From positions 2,296,991 through 2,360,990 of the forward strand of contig JADCRB010000065.1 of NCBI GenBank assembly GCA_021464245.1: DNA of 64,000 nt, in the 5' to 3' direction. A model generated the notes under the pieces. The model ran no database searches. It was not told the origin of the DNA and saw nothing but the letters and a program-made list of their open reading frames with translations. Each line of letters opens with the position of its first letter. The stretch's first letter is position 1. The position numbers and the translations under genes were made by a program. Source of the stretch: Carallia brachiata (lineage: Eukaryota; Streptophyta; Magnoliopsida; Malpighiales; Rhizophoraceae). Shown here in pieces: positions 22,801-34,898 of this stretch.

Positions 22801-25529
22801 ACAACAATCATAAGTGGTTTATAACTTTCTTTTTGTTTTAATAGTTTTATGAACAAATTTATAGTAAATTTATTCTGCCTTAATTTTCATCATCTATACA
22901 CAATAAAAGCTTAGACCTTTTTTGTTTTCAGGTACATAGAAAGGAATAGATGCTTACACTTTGAGGTCTTATATAATATAAAAAATATGCGCAAAAAATT
23001 TACCAAATATTCCTCAGCACAAATTTTAATGTCCTTTTTGCTCTATCATTTTCTTAAAGAGATGTCCACCCCCTGCACAATTATTACTCAAAATTATTGT
23101 ACATTCTGAAATTTCCGGACGCCAAGGCGCACAAACAATTGTATATTTATATTAATTCGATATCTGATCGCAACGACTAATACAATCACAAATATTTTAC
23201 TTGACTCGGATCTATCCAGCATCAAAAACAGCATGCCTCTATTAAATAAAACACTTTATAATGAAAACTTGGGCTTGCAGCCATTGTATTTTCGAGTACT
23301 TTCACTATTTTGTTTATGGAAAAGCAACGATTGGAACCGCCTATCGTTGTATTTTAGAAATGCCTATGATTGTATTTTGTTTATGTGAATATACTGAATA
23401 TAAAATCTTGAATTTAAGCACTACTAACATATTTAGTAAAATTAAATTTATAATTAACTTAATATTCTCTATATCGTAATTATCTAAATTTGGGATACCG
23501 GATACTTTCCTTGGGCGTAAGGACACCACCCATTTAGAGAAATATCGAGGCACCTCTTTCGCTTTTTCATTTTGTTTACGAAAAACGAAAAAAGCGAGCT
23601 AGTTGGATCCCTTCTCGTGTAAAAATCACCGTGTCTGCGCAATCAGTCCACTGGGTTATACTTTAGGGGACGTCACATGATGCGCACATATATAATGCGT
23701 AATAGAACGGGCTAGCGGCAGTGGTAGATGGTTCAAAGATGGAATATTTAATGCCTGCCAATTATTTTTACACATGTGGATTCAGGACGGTGGAGGCAAA
23801 TCTTGGAAAGCACGAGATTTTTTTTTTTAACAAGAACAAAAAAAAAGTACATTCTCCCACGAAGAAGTTAATGTTATGACTTATATTTTTATTCAATTTT
23901 TTTTATTAAAAATTTATTATTTAAATATTAATGAAATCAGACAAATTATGCCATCAACAATACTAACTATTATTAATTTTAAAATTTAATGTCCACATGA
24001 ATTTTTCTCAATCTCGAAAGGAGTACTAAATATATTTGCCCACTGGGGAATGACGGTGACAGGAGACTGGCTGAAGCGAGCACAAGAGATTAAATATACA
24101 GTAAGCCCACTTGGAGATAATGGTGACAAAAAGGAGGCTCTGATTTGAGCCTCAGCCGCCCAATCTGACCGTCCTCCGCGCACCTTTTCCAACCCAAAGT
24201 CGCCTTCGACCACGTCCGCGCCTTGTTACACACGTGCGCCCAATGCACGCGTCTGTGCCACCTTTCTGGCTCAGTTTGGCTTTAAAAAAATGTTTAATGG
24301 TCAAATTTATCCAAAATCAGAACCTTTTTTTATTGTAAATTATTTTCAAAATGTTATTTTTATCAAATTAATTATACTTATTAGTCACTTTTTCTGTTAA
24401 GTAAGCCTATGGGATAAATAACAATCTAACACATCATATCCATGTAACATGTCATTGTGCCACATCAGCATTCTTATTGACGTAGCAGTTGAATTCAATT
24501 TTTTATTCTATAATTGTTTCAAATTTTCTTAATAATTAAAGAAAAAAATAAAAATGAAAAAAAGAAGCATAAACCGTCTCTCTTAGCCACTCTCTTCTTC
24601 GTTTCTCTCTCCTCCAAAAACATCAAACATATCAAGATCATGACAGATGGTACAAAATTAGTCTATTTCATGTAAAAATAAAGCTCCAATTATAATCATA
24701 TAATAATGCAGTCAACCCAACCACCTATTTAGCTTAAGAGGGCAATTGAAATTGTTTTGCCCAATATTACCTTTTTTTTTTTTTTCTAATTATGGCGGTC
24801 ATTTTAAAGTTAGATTGTTTGAATCGAATTAGTCATCAAATTAGGAAAAAGAGAAGGTCAAAAATTTCTAGTTTCATAATGTTCATATTTTTGGTATGAC
24901 GTTCAAATTGTGTAAAGGGTATATAATTGATGGGAACGAAAAAATTAGCACAATTTATGCAGTTCATAATCCAACAATTCTCTTATTAGAACAACAAAAA
25001 GGTTCACGCAAAGCCAAAAAAAAAAAAAAAGGTTAGACTGTGGTTTACTGAAATTTGTTTGTGTATGTTTATATATATACATACATACGTATTACATATA
25101 TATATGTGTTTTTTTTTAGAGAAACAAAATTTTTTATAAGAAATATATCAAAATATTTAAAACTATACTATAAACTAATTTTGGTGAATTACAAAAATGA
25201 GTTCCATATGTATTTGATCAATAAATACATTAAATTTGTTATTTTTTAAAAAAAAATTTACTATGTAGAGTGAACACTAACTAATATTTGAAAAATAAAT
25301 AATTCATGTGAAAATAGTAAAATTTGCATGTACATCTATCCAAATAAAAAGTACTTTTCATGGACAAAATCATGGTTCAGAAATTAAATTTTCTGCACCA
25401 ATATCTATTAAATTACCATCATTAGATTTAAGAAATCTTTTTATCTGTTGTTGGATTAAAAAACATTATAAAACTTGTTACTTATTAAACCGGTTACCAT
25501 AATAAAATAAGAAACTAAAATAAAATCTC
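22801..25529. other. AT-rich intergenic DNA
   Basis: No gene was recognised. 23590-23760 and 24000-24260 are more balanced in composition; the latter contains two similar GCCCACT-GG-GA-AATG-GTGACA blocks about 60 bases apart, a small diverged duplication. A 75-codon minus-strand frame there has no motif. Confidence 0.4.
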
Positions 25530-25690
25530 GTCATCTCACTCTCATGTTCTCTCCTTGTCCCTGTATCTTTTTCTCACTGTCCTTTTTTTATCTTTCTCAG
25601 CCTTGTCTTTTTTTTTCCCTCGGCTCTCTCTTGTTTTTGTCCATCTCTCCCTTCCCCGCTTCTCTACTCTATTACCTCTCTCTCTCTAAG
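25530..25690. repeat. Pyrimidine-rich (CT) low-complexity tract
   Basis: About 160 bases of almost uninterrupted C and T on the plus strand with several CTCTCT runs. Confidence 0.75.
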
Positions 25691-26042
25691 GAAGAATTTT
25701 TCCGGTTTGGAAAAATAAAATATATAGAGATTCTTCAAACACCAATTCACACATAAAATTTGTTTTCCATTATCACAGGCCTAGTCTACTACAAATAAAA
25801 GTAAAATTGCAACTCAATTGGCGAAAAGATAACACATGGTAACTATGAAGTTCTGCAGTCAAGAGACCATTAGCTCGAGCTGGATGACAATGTTATGTCC
25901 AACGAGGAATTCTACGGCACCAACTCCTTGTGCCTTAATGGGAGGCTGCCACTAGGATTGTATTTTCTTGACATCACTTCTAGTTTTATATGAAACAGAG
26001 CTGTTGAATAAGGTATGCAATATGCTTGGTTGCCCTACTACG

Positions 26043-28533
26043 AAAAATGAGATTTGATAAAAGTGAGACTCCATTGAAACAAGTGAGACTCTAGTACAAT
26101 AAAGTAAGACCCTAATCGCATGCATAAAAAGTGACAGCGAAGTCTAAGACAAACTTAAAATCGAGTTTAAAATAATAATCCCGACGTGCAAGCTCTAACA
26201 AATTTGCAACAATTAAAAAAAAAAGGGATTTAGAAAAGATGAGATTCTTGTTGAAAAAAGTGAGACCCCTATACAAAAAGTTGAAACTCTAATCTCACGG
26301 ATAAAAAAGTGAGAGTAGAGTCTAAGAACCCTTAAAAAATCACGCTTAAAATAGCGATGCCTGATGCACAAGCTAAAAAAAATGACAACAGTGCAAAGAA
26401 AAATGAGTTTAAGAAAAAGTGAGACTCCCATAAATAAAAGTGAGACCCTAGTACAAAAAAGTGAAACCTCGATCTCTTGAAAAAAAAAGTGAGAGTATAG
26501 TCCAAGATAACTTAAAATCACGCTTAAAATAATGATATTCAATGCGCAAGCTCGAAAAAAAATGACTACAATGTAAAAAAAAAAAAAAGATTTAAAGAAA
26601 GTGAGACGCCCGTTAAAAAAAGTAAGATCTTAGTTCAAGAAAGTGAGACATCGTTCTAATGCATAAAAGTGAGAATGAAGTTTAAGATAACTTAAAATTG
26701 AGTTGAACATAGCGATCATTGACCCATAAGCTTTGAAAAATACAACAGTGTGAAGAAAAATAAAATTCGTAAAAAATGAGACATTCGTTGAAAAAAGTGA
26801 GACCTTGATCACACGCATAAAAAGTGAGAGTAGAGTCCAAGACCACTTAAAATCACATTTAAAATAGCGATCCTTGATGCGCGAGGTCAAAAAAAAAAAA
26901 CCAGTGCAAAGAAAAATAAGATTTTAAAAAAATGAGTATCATGTTGATAAAAGTGAGACCTTAATACAAAAAAGTAAGACCCTGATTCTATGCATAAAAA
27001 GTGAGAGTATAGTTTAAAACAACTTATCAAGCTCAAAATAGTGATCCCAAAGACACAAGCTTTGAAAGAATAGAACATTGCAAAGAAAAATGAGATCCGG
27101 AAAAAGTGAGATCCCAATCCCATACACATGAATAGATAACCGAACCTAAAATTTCTTGGACTCGTGATTGAAAAAAGTCATTGAATATGCGTGTACTAAA
27201 AAAAATGGTACGGTGTTAAGTGAGACTCCCGTTAAAAAATTGAAAAACCAATTAAAAAAAGTGATGCCCGATTAAAAAAGATGAGACTTGATCTCATGCA
27301 TTCAAATTGAGATTATAGCCCGAAATAGAGTGGAATCAAAATTAAAAAAGTGATTCAAGATGTGTGAGTTCAGAGAAAAAGCTATCCATTGTTAAGAAAG
27401 GTGAGATTAAAAAAAATGAGACCTCCATTTAAAAATGTGGGACCTTAATTCAAAAAGGTGAGACCCTGATCTCATGTACTCAAATTGATAGTCAAGCATA
27501 AAATTGCGTTGACTCAAGCTTTAAAAAGTAATTCATGACACTTGAACTTGAAAAAAATTGGTCCGATATTAAAAAAAGTGGGATATAGAAAAAAATGAGA
27601 TCTCAGTAGTATAATGCGAGACCCCAACTCAAAAAAGTGAGACCTTAATCTCATGCACTTAAATTGAAAGTTGAACCTAAATTACGTGCACTTAAATTTA
27701 AAAAAATGATTTAAGATACTTAAACTTGAAAAAAATTGGTCCGGTGTTACAAAAGTAGGTTATGGAAAAAGTGAGACTTCTATAGTAAAATGTGAGACAA
27801 AGTTCAAAACAATAAGATCCGATACCATACACTCAAATAGATACTTGAGCCTAAATTTGCGTGGACTCAAACTTGAAAAATTGATTCAAGACGATTGAAC
27901 TCGAAAGAAATTTGTTTGGTATTACAAAAAGTGAGTTATAGAAAAAGTGAGACCCTTATAGTAAAATTTGAGACCTATTTAAAAAAAAAGTGAGACCCCA
28001 ATTCCATGCACTCAATTGGTTCTCGAGCCTACAAGTGAACTCAGGCTTTAAAAAGTGATTCACGACGTATGAGCTCAAAACAAATTGGTCCGGTGTTAAT
28101 AAAAGTGAGATTAAAAAAAAAGTGAGATTCCTGTTGAAAAATGTCAGACCCCAATTAAAAAAAGTAAGACTCTGACCTCATGTACTCGAACTGATACCCA
28201 ACATTAAAATTGTGTGAACTCGTGATTGAAAAAGTCATTGAATAAGTGTGAATTAAAAAAAAAAATTATTCTAGTATTAATAAAACTAAGATTACATAAA
28301 AGTGAGACACCACTAAAAAAAGTGAGACCCTCGTTCTATGCACATGAATTGAGACTCGAATCTAAAATAACATGGAATCAAGTTGAAAAAAGTGATTTAG
28401 AAAGTGTGAGCTAAAAAAAAATTGAATTACTATTAAGAAAAGTGGCTTACAGAAAAAGTGAAACTCCTATAGAAAAATGTAAGACTCCAGTTCAAAAAAA
28501 AGAGACATTGATTCCATGCACTCGAATTAAGAC
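26043..28533. repeat. Diverged ~177-bp satellite array, about 14 monomers
   Basis: A landmark block recurs at near-constant spacing. In the left half it is CATAAAAAGTGAGAGTAGAG-like, at about 26125, 26299, 26480, 26662, 26815 and 26991. In the right half it is CATGCACTCAAATTGA-like, at about 27120, 27295, 27472, 27652, 27824, 28004, 28178, 28337 and 28514. Spacings are mostly 172-182 bases. Within each monomer AAAAAAGTGAGAC recurs several times. The two halves differ in consensus, so there are two monomer subfamilies meeting near 27110. Open frames across it are repeat artefacts. Confidence 0.88.
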
Positions 28534-29761
28534 CCCCTAGCATATAAAATGCATAGAACACAAAATAATAGGCTTATAAAATATCATTTCACCTAGATAT
28601 CATTAGAAAGAGGAGAAAATGCGTATTTATAAGAAGAAACTTATTTTAGTTAGAAGAACACAGAACACAAGCAAAGGATTCTACAAAGACAACTCCACTA
28701 ACAACATGGGCACAATAAGCTCCATCTCTAAGCACTTCCAACTAGAATATACTGTCATCCATATCTTAAAGCTGTTCGCATAAACAGCCTCCATTATCTT
28801 TCTCTTATAACCTCAAGCGGCCCATTGTCAACACGAAGAGCATGCTTCCACCCAACCTTGCTAAATTTTCAATGCCTGCTCCCAAAACAGGAACGAGAGA
28901 CTCAAACACATAATCTTGTGATTTAAGTAAAATAAGATTCATGCTCTATACATAAATCTCCCTAGTCATGGGGCTACAATTCTACATTAGCTATTTCTAC
29001 TTTCTGACATTGATCATAAACTAGACAATTGGAAACTTGAAACATACATTAGTGACAGCCAAATTTTAAAAAATTGACACCCTTTGCTCAATGGTATTCT
29101 ATAACATTCTCGTAATTCAAGCAACAAAAATCACTTTTTTGCGTCGGATATTTTCCACATATAAAAATGCAATCAAAAAATGAATAATAAAGAAAGGAGA
29201 AACATAACAAATAATGTTCTATTGTTTTGATTCTTTTCCACCTAAGCTCTTTCTTATAGCGTAGAGAGAGAAGCAGAAAGAGAAAAAAGAAGAGAGAAAG
29301 CCAACCATAACAAAGAGAGAGACTTGGACTTGTGATTTCTTGCAGTAAAGAAAGAGAGTGGAGGAGAAAGAATTAATTATTCTCTAATTATCAATTAATA
29401 TAATTATAAAAAAAATTAATTCTAAGTAATCTTTGCCTCTTACTGTAGGTTGAGATTACATGTGGCATTATTTTATTATTTGTGCATCCATGCAGAATTT
29501 ATTTCATTTTGCACCATAGAAAAATCCACTTTTCATTATGTCAAACAATTGTCCCTTATGTGTAACAAAGAATAGAAAAAAAAGAATAAAGAGCAACACA
29601 ATTGCCCAGTGATCTAAACAATGGTGCACGTGCCTTTGAAGCACAATGTAGGCACAATGTGTTCGCTCTTCGAATACGAGCAAGACCTAGCCCTGATTCC
29701 ACTTAGAATTGGAATTGGTCTAGAATCTAACCATTCAAAATTCCCATCAAAAAATTATTGA
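28534..29761. other. Intergenic DNA, possible decayed coding patch
   Basis: 28650-28960 has balanced composition and short coding-like minus-strand frames (for example ARLGGSMLFVLTMGRLRL) but no recognisable family. The rest is AT- or GA-rich. Confidence 0.35.
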
Positions 29762-29870
29762 TGGTTGTGGTCTAGCGGCCAAGAAGAGTTCATTTGTTAC
29801 TATATTAATGGTCTTGGGTTTTAGTACCTATCGAAGTGTTGCTCATAGAATTTATATCTCTGATGATTGT
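29762..29870 (+). mobile_element. Possible SINE head
   Basis: TGGTCTAGCGGCCAAG (about 29768-29783) fits a polymerase III A box. A weak B-box-like GGGTTTTAGTACC follows near 29816. The remainder is unassigned. Confidence 0.4.
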
Positions 29871-29894
29871 AATGCCCCTAGAAAAACTTTAAAA

Positions 29895-30085
29895 CATTGT
29901 TATTAGAACCAGACCAGTTATTGAATAGAAGAAAAATAATGATTTAAGGTTTAACCAGTTTAACTATTATTTGAATTGGTAGAACCAATATTTAATAATA
30001 AATATCATGGTTGTTAGAATCGGACTGACCATTGAATCAAAAAAATTAATAGTTCAAGGTTTAACTGATGGAACCGGTATTTAAG
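29895..30085. mobile_element. Two partial hAT-MITE ends in tandem
   Basis: CATTGTTATTAGAACCAGAC (about 29895) and CATGGTTGTTAGAATCGGAC (about 30007) are successive copies of the left end seen in plant hAT MITEs such as those at 9399 and 57392. Each is followed by TTAA and GGAACCGGTATTTAA-type sequence. Right ends were not found. Confidence 0.5.
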
Positions 30086-30657
30086 AATTATTTTATAAAA
30101 AATCAACCTAGAGTCTACAAAAATTTTTTTTTGCACAAAGGAAAAGATCTAATAAAGGGAAATATATGTTACAATTGATTAATATAATGTACCAATGAAG
30201 ATTTGATTCTACGTTATTCATAATTTTATATAAAATAAAATAAAAAAGTAATCAATTTAATACATTTATGAATGTAAATAATTTATGCCACATAAATTAA
30301 CCACAAAATATTATACAATTTATATATTTTTATTTCAAAATAACTTATGAGATGAAAGCTTTGCTCTAGATTATATGATTGATATTTTTTTTAAAATAAA
30401 ATATATTATTTAACTTATGATTGGTAAGTTTTAATTTCTAATAACTTATGTGTTTTGTTTTATGAGAAAGAGAAGCATCTAATATTATCACAAATTGTTT
30501 TTGGCCCATATTATCACATTTTTTAATGTTCAGTTATGTTGCTAAAATTTACAAGAAAAAGATAACGTAAATTAATATATAAATTAAGTCTGTACATTTG
30601 ATAAAAATAATACTTGCAAAAGTACAAAATTATCGATGAAGTAAAGGACTTGAAAAC

Positions 30658-30688
<31 letters not shown>

Positions 30689-32153
30689 GAAAAGAGAAAA
30701 AAAAGAAAAAAAAAGAAGATGGAAGATCTGATAGGTAGGCGGCTGTGGCGAAGGGAACAATTGAATATATTTCTTTTGTTTGATATAGAAAGCAAAAGAA
30801 GTGCATTGGCACAGTGATGTGCAAGTAGCTTGTGTGTCCCTACTGAACGTCAGTCCAAGGATGCTAGGAGGCGGCAAGTGAGACCATATTATTTTCTTTT
30901 TTCTTCACGCCAATTTTTATTTAAAATGTAAATCTGGTAATATTTTGATTTGGTAAAATTATTTAGAATAAAAAAACTTTAAAATTAGTAAAATCATAAC
31001 AAAGGGTCTCAATTGACAAAATTAGAAATCTTAAAACTTTAGTAGTATAAATCAAAACCACAAATAGATAAAATGTTAAAAAAAAAAAAAACTATGGGAC
31101 GCTAGATCCATCTAACCTTATTAGATTATGTGCTCTTTCGATGCGTTTCGATGTGCCATTATAATTAGTTTATAATACTTGTTACTTTTACTTTCTTTTT
31201 TATTGAGTAAAATTAATGATCTTATATTAAATAAATTTATTTTTTTATTTTTTTATTTTTAGTGGACTCCGCTTATTGTATATTATATAAAATTACGAAT
31301 AAGTTATACTAATAAAAAAAATGTGAATCAAATTAAAATTTTTTTAATTTATTATGTGTAAATACCCATGAATGCTTTAGTGTGATTATTCTTTGTTAAT
31401 AGTTTATTTGTTACAAGGTAAAACTGTTTAAAAACTTCAATTGCCAACTGGATGATACTACAATTGGAAACATGTTTACTTTGGAAGTCAAATTTAGCAT
31501 GATGACAACGTGTTAGTAAAACTATTAATGCTTCCGACTCAAAAAGTTTTAAATTTCTCTACTACCTCCATATATTCATCTACTTTCTTTGTGAGCTCTT
31601 ATGGTTTTTAAGATCATGCCCTTTCTCTTTGCGATATGTCTCCTTTGTGTATGCAAGAAAAAAAAAAAATTCATGTTGATGCTTGTACACTTTTCATTAA
31701 TTCGGCAAAGCATTTTATGCATTGAGGTATGTGAATTTTAAATGTTTTTTTTTTTTCATATGTTCACATTTCAAGTATTTTTTTAAATAAAATCATATAT
31801 TTTGAAGGATTTATGTTGCAAGTTTATTCCAAAGCAAAATTTTAATGCAAAGATATGTATACTTTACCACTATTGCCCATTTATATTTGGTGGGCTAATG
31901 TTTTCAATTTTTTTTGTAGTTTATGTCAAGATTGTTTGTAATAATAATACATTTTTTTTTCAGTATGATATATCAAGGCTTGAAAATTAGTTTTATTTTA
32001 TAATGTATTAATTTGTGCTACTATCACATTTTGGAGCATTATTTGCTATTGAAATTTGTGGTATATTATTGGAATTTTTATACTACTATATTATTTTGAT
32101 AAGATTTGTTTATTTATTTGTTTATATTAGATTATGTATTGTGGCAAAATATA
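30086..32153. other. AT-rich intergenic DNA with A-rich tract
   Basis: A purine-only stretch, A-rich with GA interruptions, spans about 30657-30722 and produces artefactual lysine-rich and phenylalanine-rich open frames. No gene recognised. Confidence 0.5.
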
Positions 32154-32161
32154 ATAGGCAT

Positions 32162-33084
32162 TAAGGGTGTTCGCGGGTCGGATTGGGCGGTTTATAAGAA
32201 AAAATTGCAACCAAACCGTCATGGTGGTGGTTTGAAAATTTTAAACCGTAACGAATCCGCCAACCGTCCAAACCGTCCAAATCAATCCACTAAATGGCGG
32301 ATTGATTTGGCCGGTTTGGGCGGTTTTGTTGATTATGCAACTTAACTTTTGATTTTTTTTTATTTGAAGTGAAATTTAAATGCATTAATTAAATATTTAA
32401 TCAAAAAATTAGATGAATTAGTTAGACATTCATCAAATTTCAAAGTTACGGTAATAAGAGATAGTTTATGCGTAAGAAATAAATAAACAACTAATATTTT
32501 CTTAATTTTTCTCTATCATTAAAAAATTTCATTATTATTACTACAATTAAAGTCTGAAATTGTATGACTTCTTTACTCCTTTTTTTTAAATCTTCTCGTC
32601 AAAGTTAGCTACCTAGTAGAGAAAAATTAGACATCACTATAAACCTGATACAAAGAATAAGAAAATATAATTAAAAATATAGCCAATTTATGTCAGCAAT
32701 CTAATAGTTACAAATTCGTAAGATCAAAATAACAATATCTTTAAATACCTAATTGCACACAAAATTTCAAATTTATTATTGTAAATAACAATAAAAACGA
32801 GATAACATGTATAATGAAAACAAATAGATCTCTAACACAACAAAAATATAATCAAGTTAAATCACATTTTATATGTAAAATATATATATATATATCAATA
32901 AGGGCGGATTTGATCGGTTAACCGCGATTTTTAAAATTTTAAAACCGCTACCAATCCGCCCTTGGCGGTTTTGAAAAAATAAAAACCATAATTAATTTTT
33001 TTCTTGGCGGTTTTGGCGGATGCGGATAGGGACGGTGCGGGTTAGACGGTTTATGGCGGGTTGGACGGTTTATGAACAGCCCTA
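32162..33084. mobile_element. hAT-type non-autonomous element with perfect 8-bp target duplication
   Basis: The left end is TAAGGGTGTTCGCGG, and the right end on the complementary strand is TAGGGCTGTTCATAA. The 8-bp duplication ATAGGCAT sits at 32154-32161 and 33085-33092. Subterminal regions are packed with GGCGGTTT/AACCGTCC repeats in both orientations, a typical transposase-binding arrangement for hAT elements. It is 923 bp with no transposase. A truncated relative is at 11180-11354. Confidence 0.88.
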
Positions 33085-33125
33085 ATAGGCATACATTTAT
33101 TTCAACATAAAATTATACACAAAAT

Positions 33126-34447
33126 TAGAGATGGAAAATGAGTGAATTAGGTCGGTTTCGGGTTGGGTTATACGGGCTTCGAGTTGTTTGGATTTCAAGT
33201 CTTACGGGTTTCGGGTTATTTGGGTTTGAGGTCATTTAAGTCTCAAGTTCATTGGGTCTCGAGTTTTTCGAGTTTCAAGTCAGATTTGGAAAGATTATGA
33301 GTTGATTTATTATGATATTTTGTTAATACAAAAATTAAGTTTAAAGTTTTTACCAACCAATTTGAAGAAATTGATCAAATTGGAAACGATTTGTGGGGTT
33401 ATTCGTCAAACTGGCCGATTGACCTTTTTTCCCTAAGGTAATAATCCCCAGGTTTAGTTACAAACGTAGACTAGACTTACAACTGGAACACAATCGAACC
33501 GTTTACACTAGCCGGTCCAGAATGAGTTTGAGAACCATAAAAATAATTTAATTTGAAAAGTTACGTACTTAAAAGAAACAAAATTTACATAAACTAATAA
33601 AATTGAGATTTTTCTCTCAATTACAACTATAAACTAAATTATTATATTATTTTTTTAAAATTATATGATTTGAAACATTAGTTTATTTATTCGATTATTT
33701 TATTTATAGTTTATTTATTTTATTATTTTAAAATATTTATTTAAACAAAAAAAAGTTTATTTCATTTTTTTATTTGATAATTTTTGTTTAAATTAAAAGA
33801 AATTAATTACTAAATTAATTTAATGGAACTATTATAACTTTATTATCATACACTTTATGATTTTATTTGTAAAGAATAAAAAAATTATATAATTATTTGC
33901 TTTCATTACTGTGAATATTCTCATCTCAATTTTTAGGTTTCTCTATTATGAAAAATCATTTTCTTTTTTAATGTTTTTTTTTCTGCCAATTTAATAATAT
34001 GTGTTGAAATTATAACATTCTAATATTTTTCTTTTTCTTTTTTTTCTTTTATTTTATATGGTATAAAGTTTTCTTAAAAATTGACCATATGGTTAACATA
34101 TATAAATTATATTAAATTTTATCACTTAAAAAAAATTTAAATTGAATAATTAAAAAGATAATTATTATTCAAAATAAAAGAAAATCATATAAGTAAATTA
34201 ATAAAAATTTTGGGTCAAGTTTGATTAAGATTTGTTTGAGTTTTTACAAGTTTAGGGTCTTAGATTATTCGGGGTTTCGGGTTTTTTGGGTTTATTGGGT
34301 TATTAATCTCTCAAATTTCAGGTCATTCAAATTTCAAATTGTTTAGATTTTAAGTTTTTTTTGAATTATGAGTCGTTGATTTTTTCAGTTAACACAAGTA
34401 AGATTAAGTTAAATTTTGGGTAAATTGAGTCAGCTTTTCCGTCTCTA
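33126..34447. mobile_element. Second hAT-type non-autonomous element, 33 bp from the first
   Basis: Left end TAGAGATGGAAAATGAG; right end on the complementary strand TAGAGACGGAAAAGCTG. Flanks are CACAAAAT (33118-33125) and CCCAAAAT (34448-34455), an 8-bp duplication with one mismatch. Subterminal repeats are built on GGGTTTCGGGTT and TTTCAAGTC. The 1322-bp body has no long open frame; 33410-33540 is more complex and may be a nested insertion. Confidence 0.78.
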
Positions 34448-34455
34448 CCCAAAAT

Positions 34456-34898
34456 CTGCGTATAGCATAGGTAACAAAATTAATTTATTTTGATGCAAAA
34501 AAGTTTAGTTATATATGATGCTAACAAAATAATTATATTATATATATAATGTACATACATTTTTTTCTTTTCGGTTGCATATGATGTCTATCGTTCGCCT
34601 GCCTCTTGTTAGGGACTAAAATCCTGGGGTTTTCCATGAATCCCAGCACCAGCAGCACCGTAATCAGCTTGTCATTTTACATCAAATAAAATCTCATTCA
34701 TCAGTTTTCCGTCACTTTCCCGAGAGAATCAGCGCCATTCTTCGAATTCATCGCCGCATTTCAAACGCCTCTCCTTATTCTTGTTAACGATTGAGTCTAG
34801 GGTTTTTGTATCCCAGTTTTCATCCTATTTGGAGGTGACATTGAATCGGCAGAGACGATAATAACAAACGCGATCGATTTAGGGTTTTCTGAGAGAAG
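34456..34898 (+). promoter_or_regulatory. Promoter and 5' UTR region of the PWI/RRM gene
   Basis: A TATATATATAATG stretch near 34540 may serve as a TATA region. From about 34610 the sequence becomes balanced and pyrimidine-rich, as in a plant 5' UTR, up to the ATG at 34899, whose context AAGATGGG is good for plants. No mapped start can be given from sequence alone. Confidence 0.4.

Noticed and set aside
26213..27129. Minus-strand open frames of up to 109 codons with repeated FF and SLF motifs
   Set aside because: They lie inside the satellite array and merely reflect the absence of stops in the monomer.
26043..28533. CRISPR array
   Set aside because: Repeats are long, diverged and contiguous, without unique spacers, and the host is a plant.
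30614..30817. Lysine-rich and phenylalanine-rich open frames on both strands
   Set aside because: They are produced by the A-rich purine tract at 30657-30722 and have no conserved motif.
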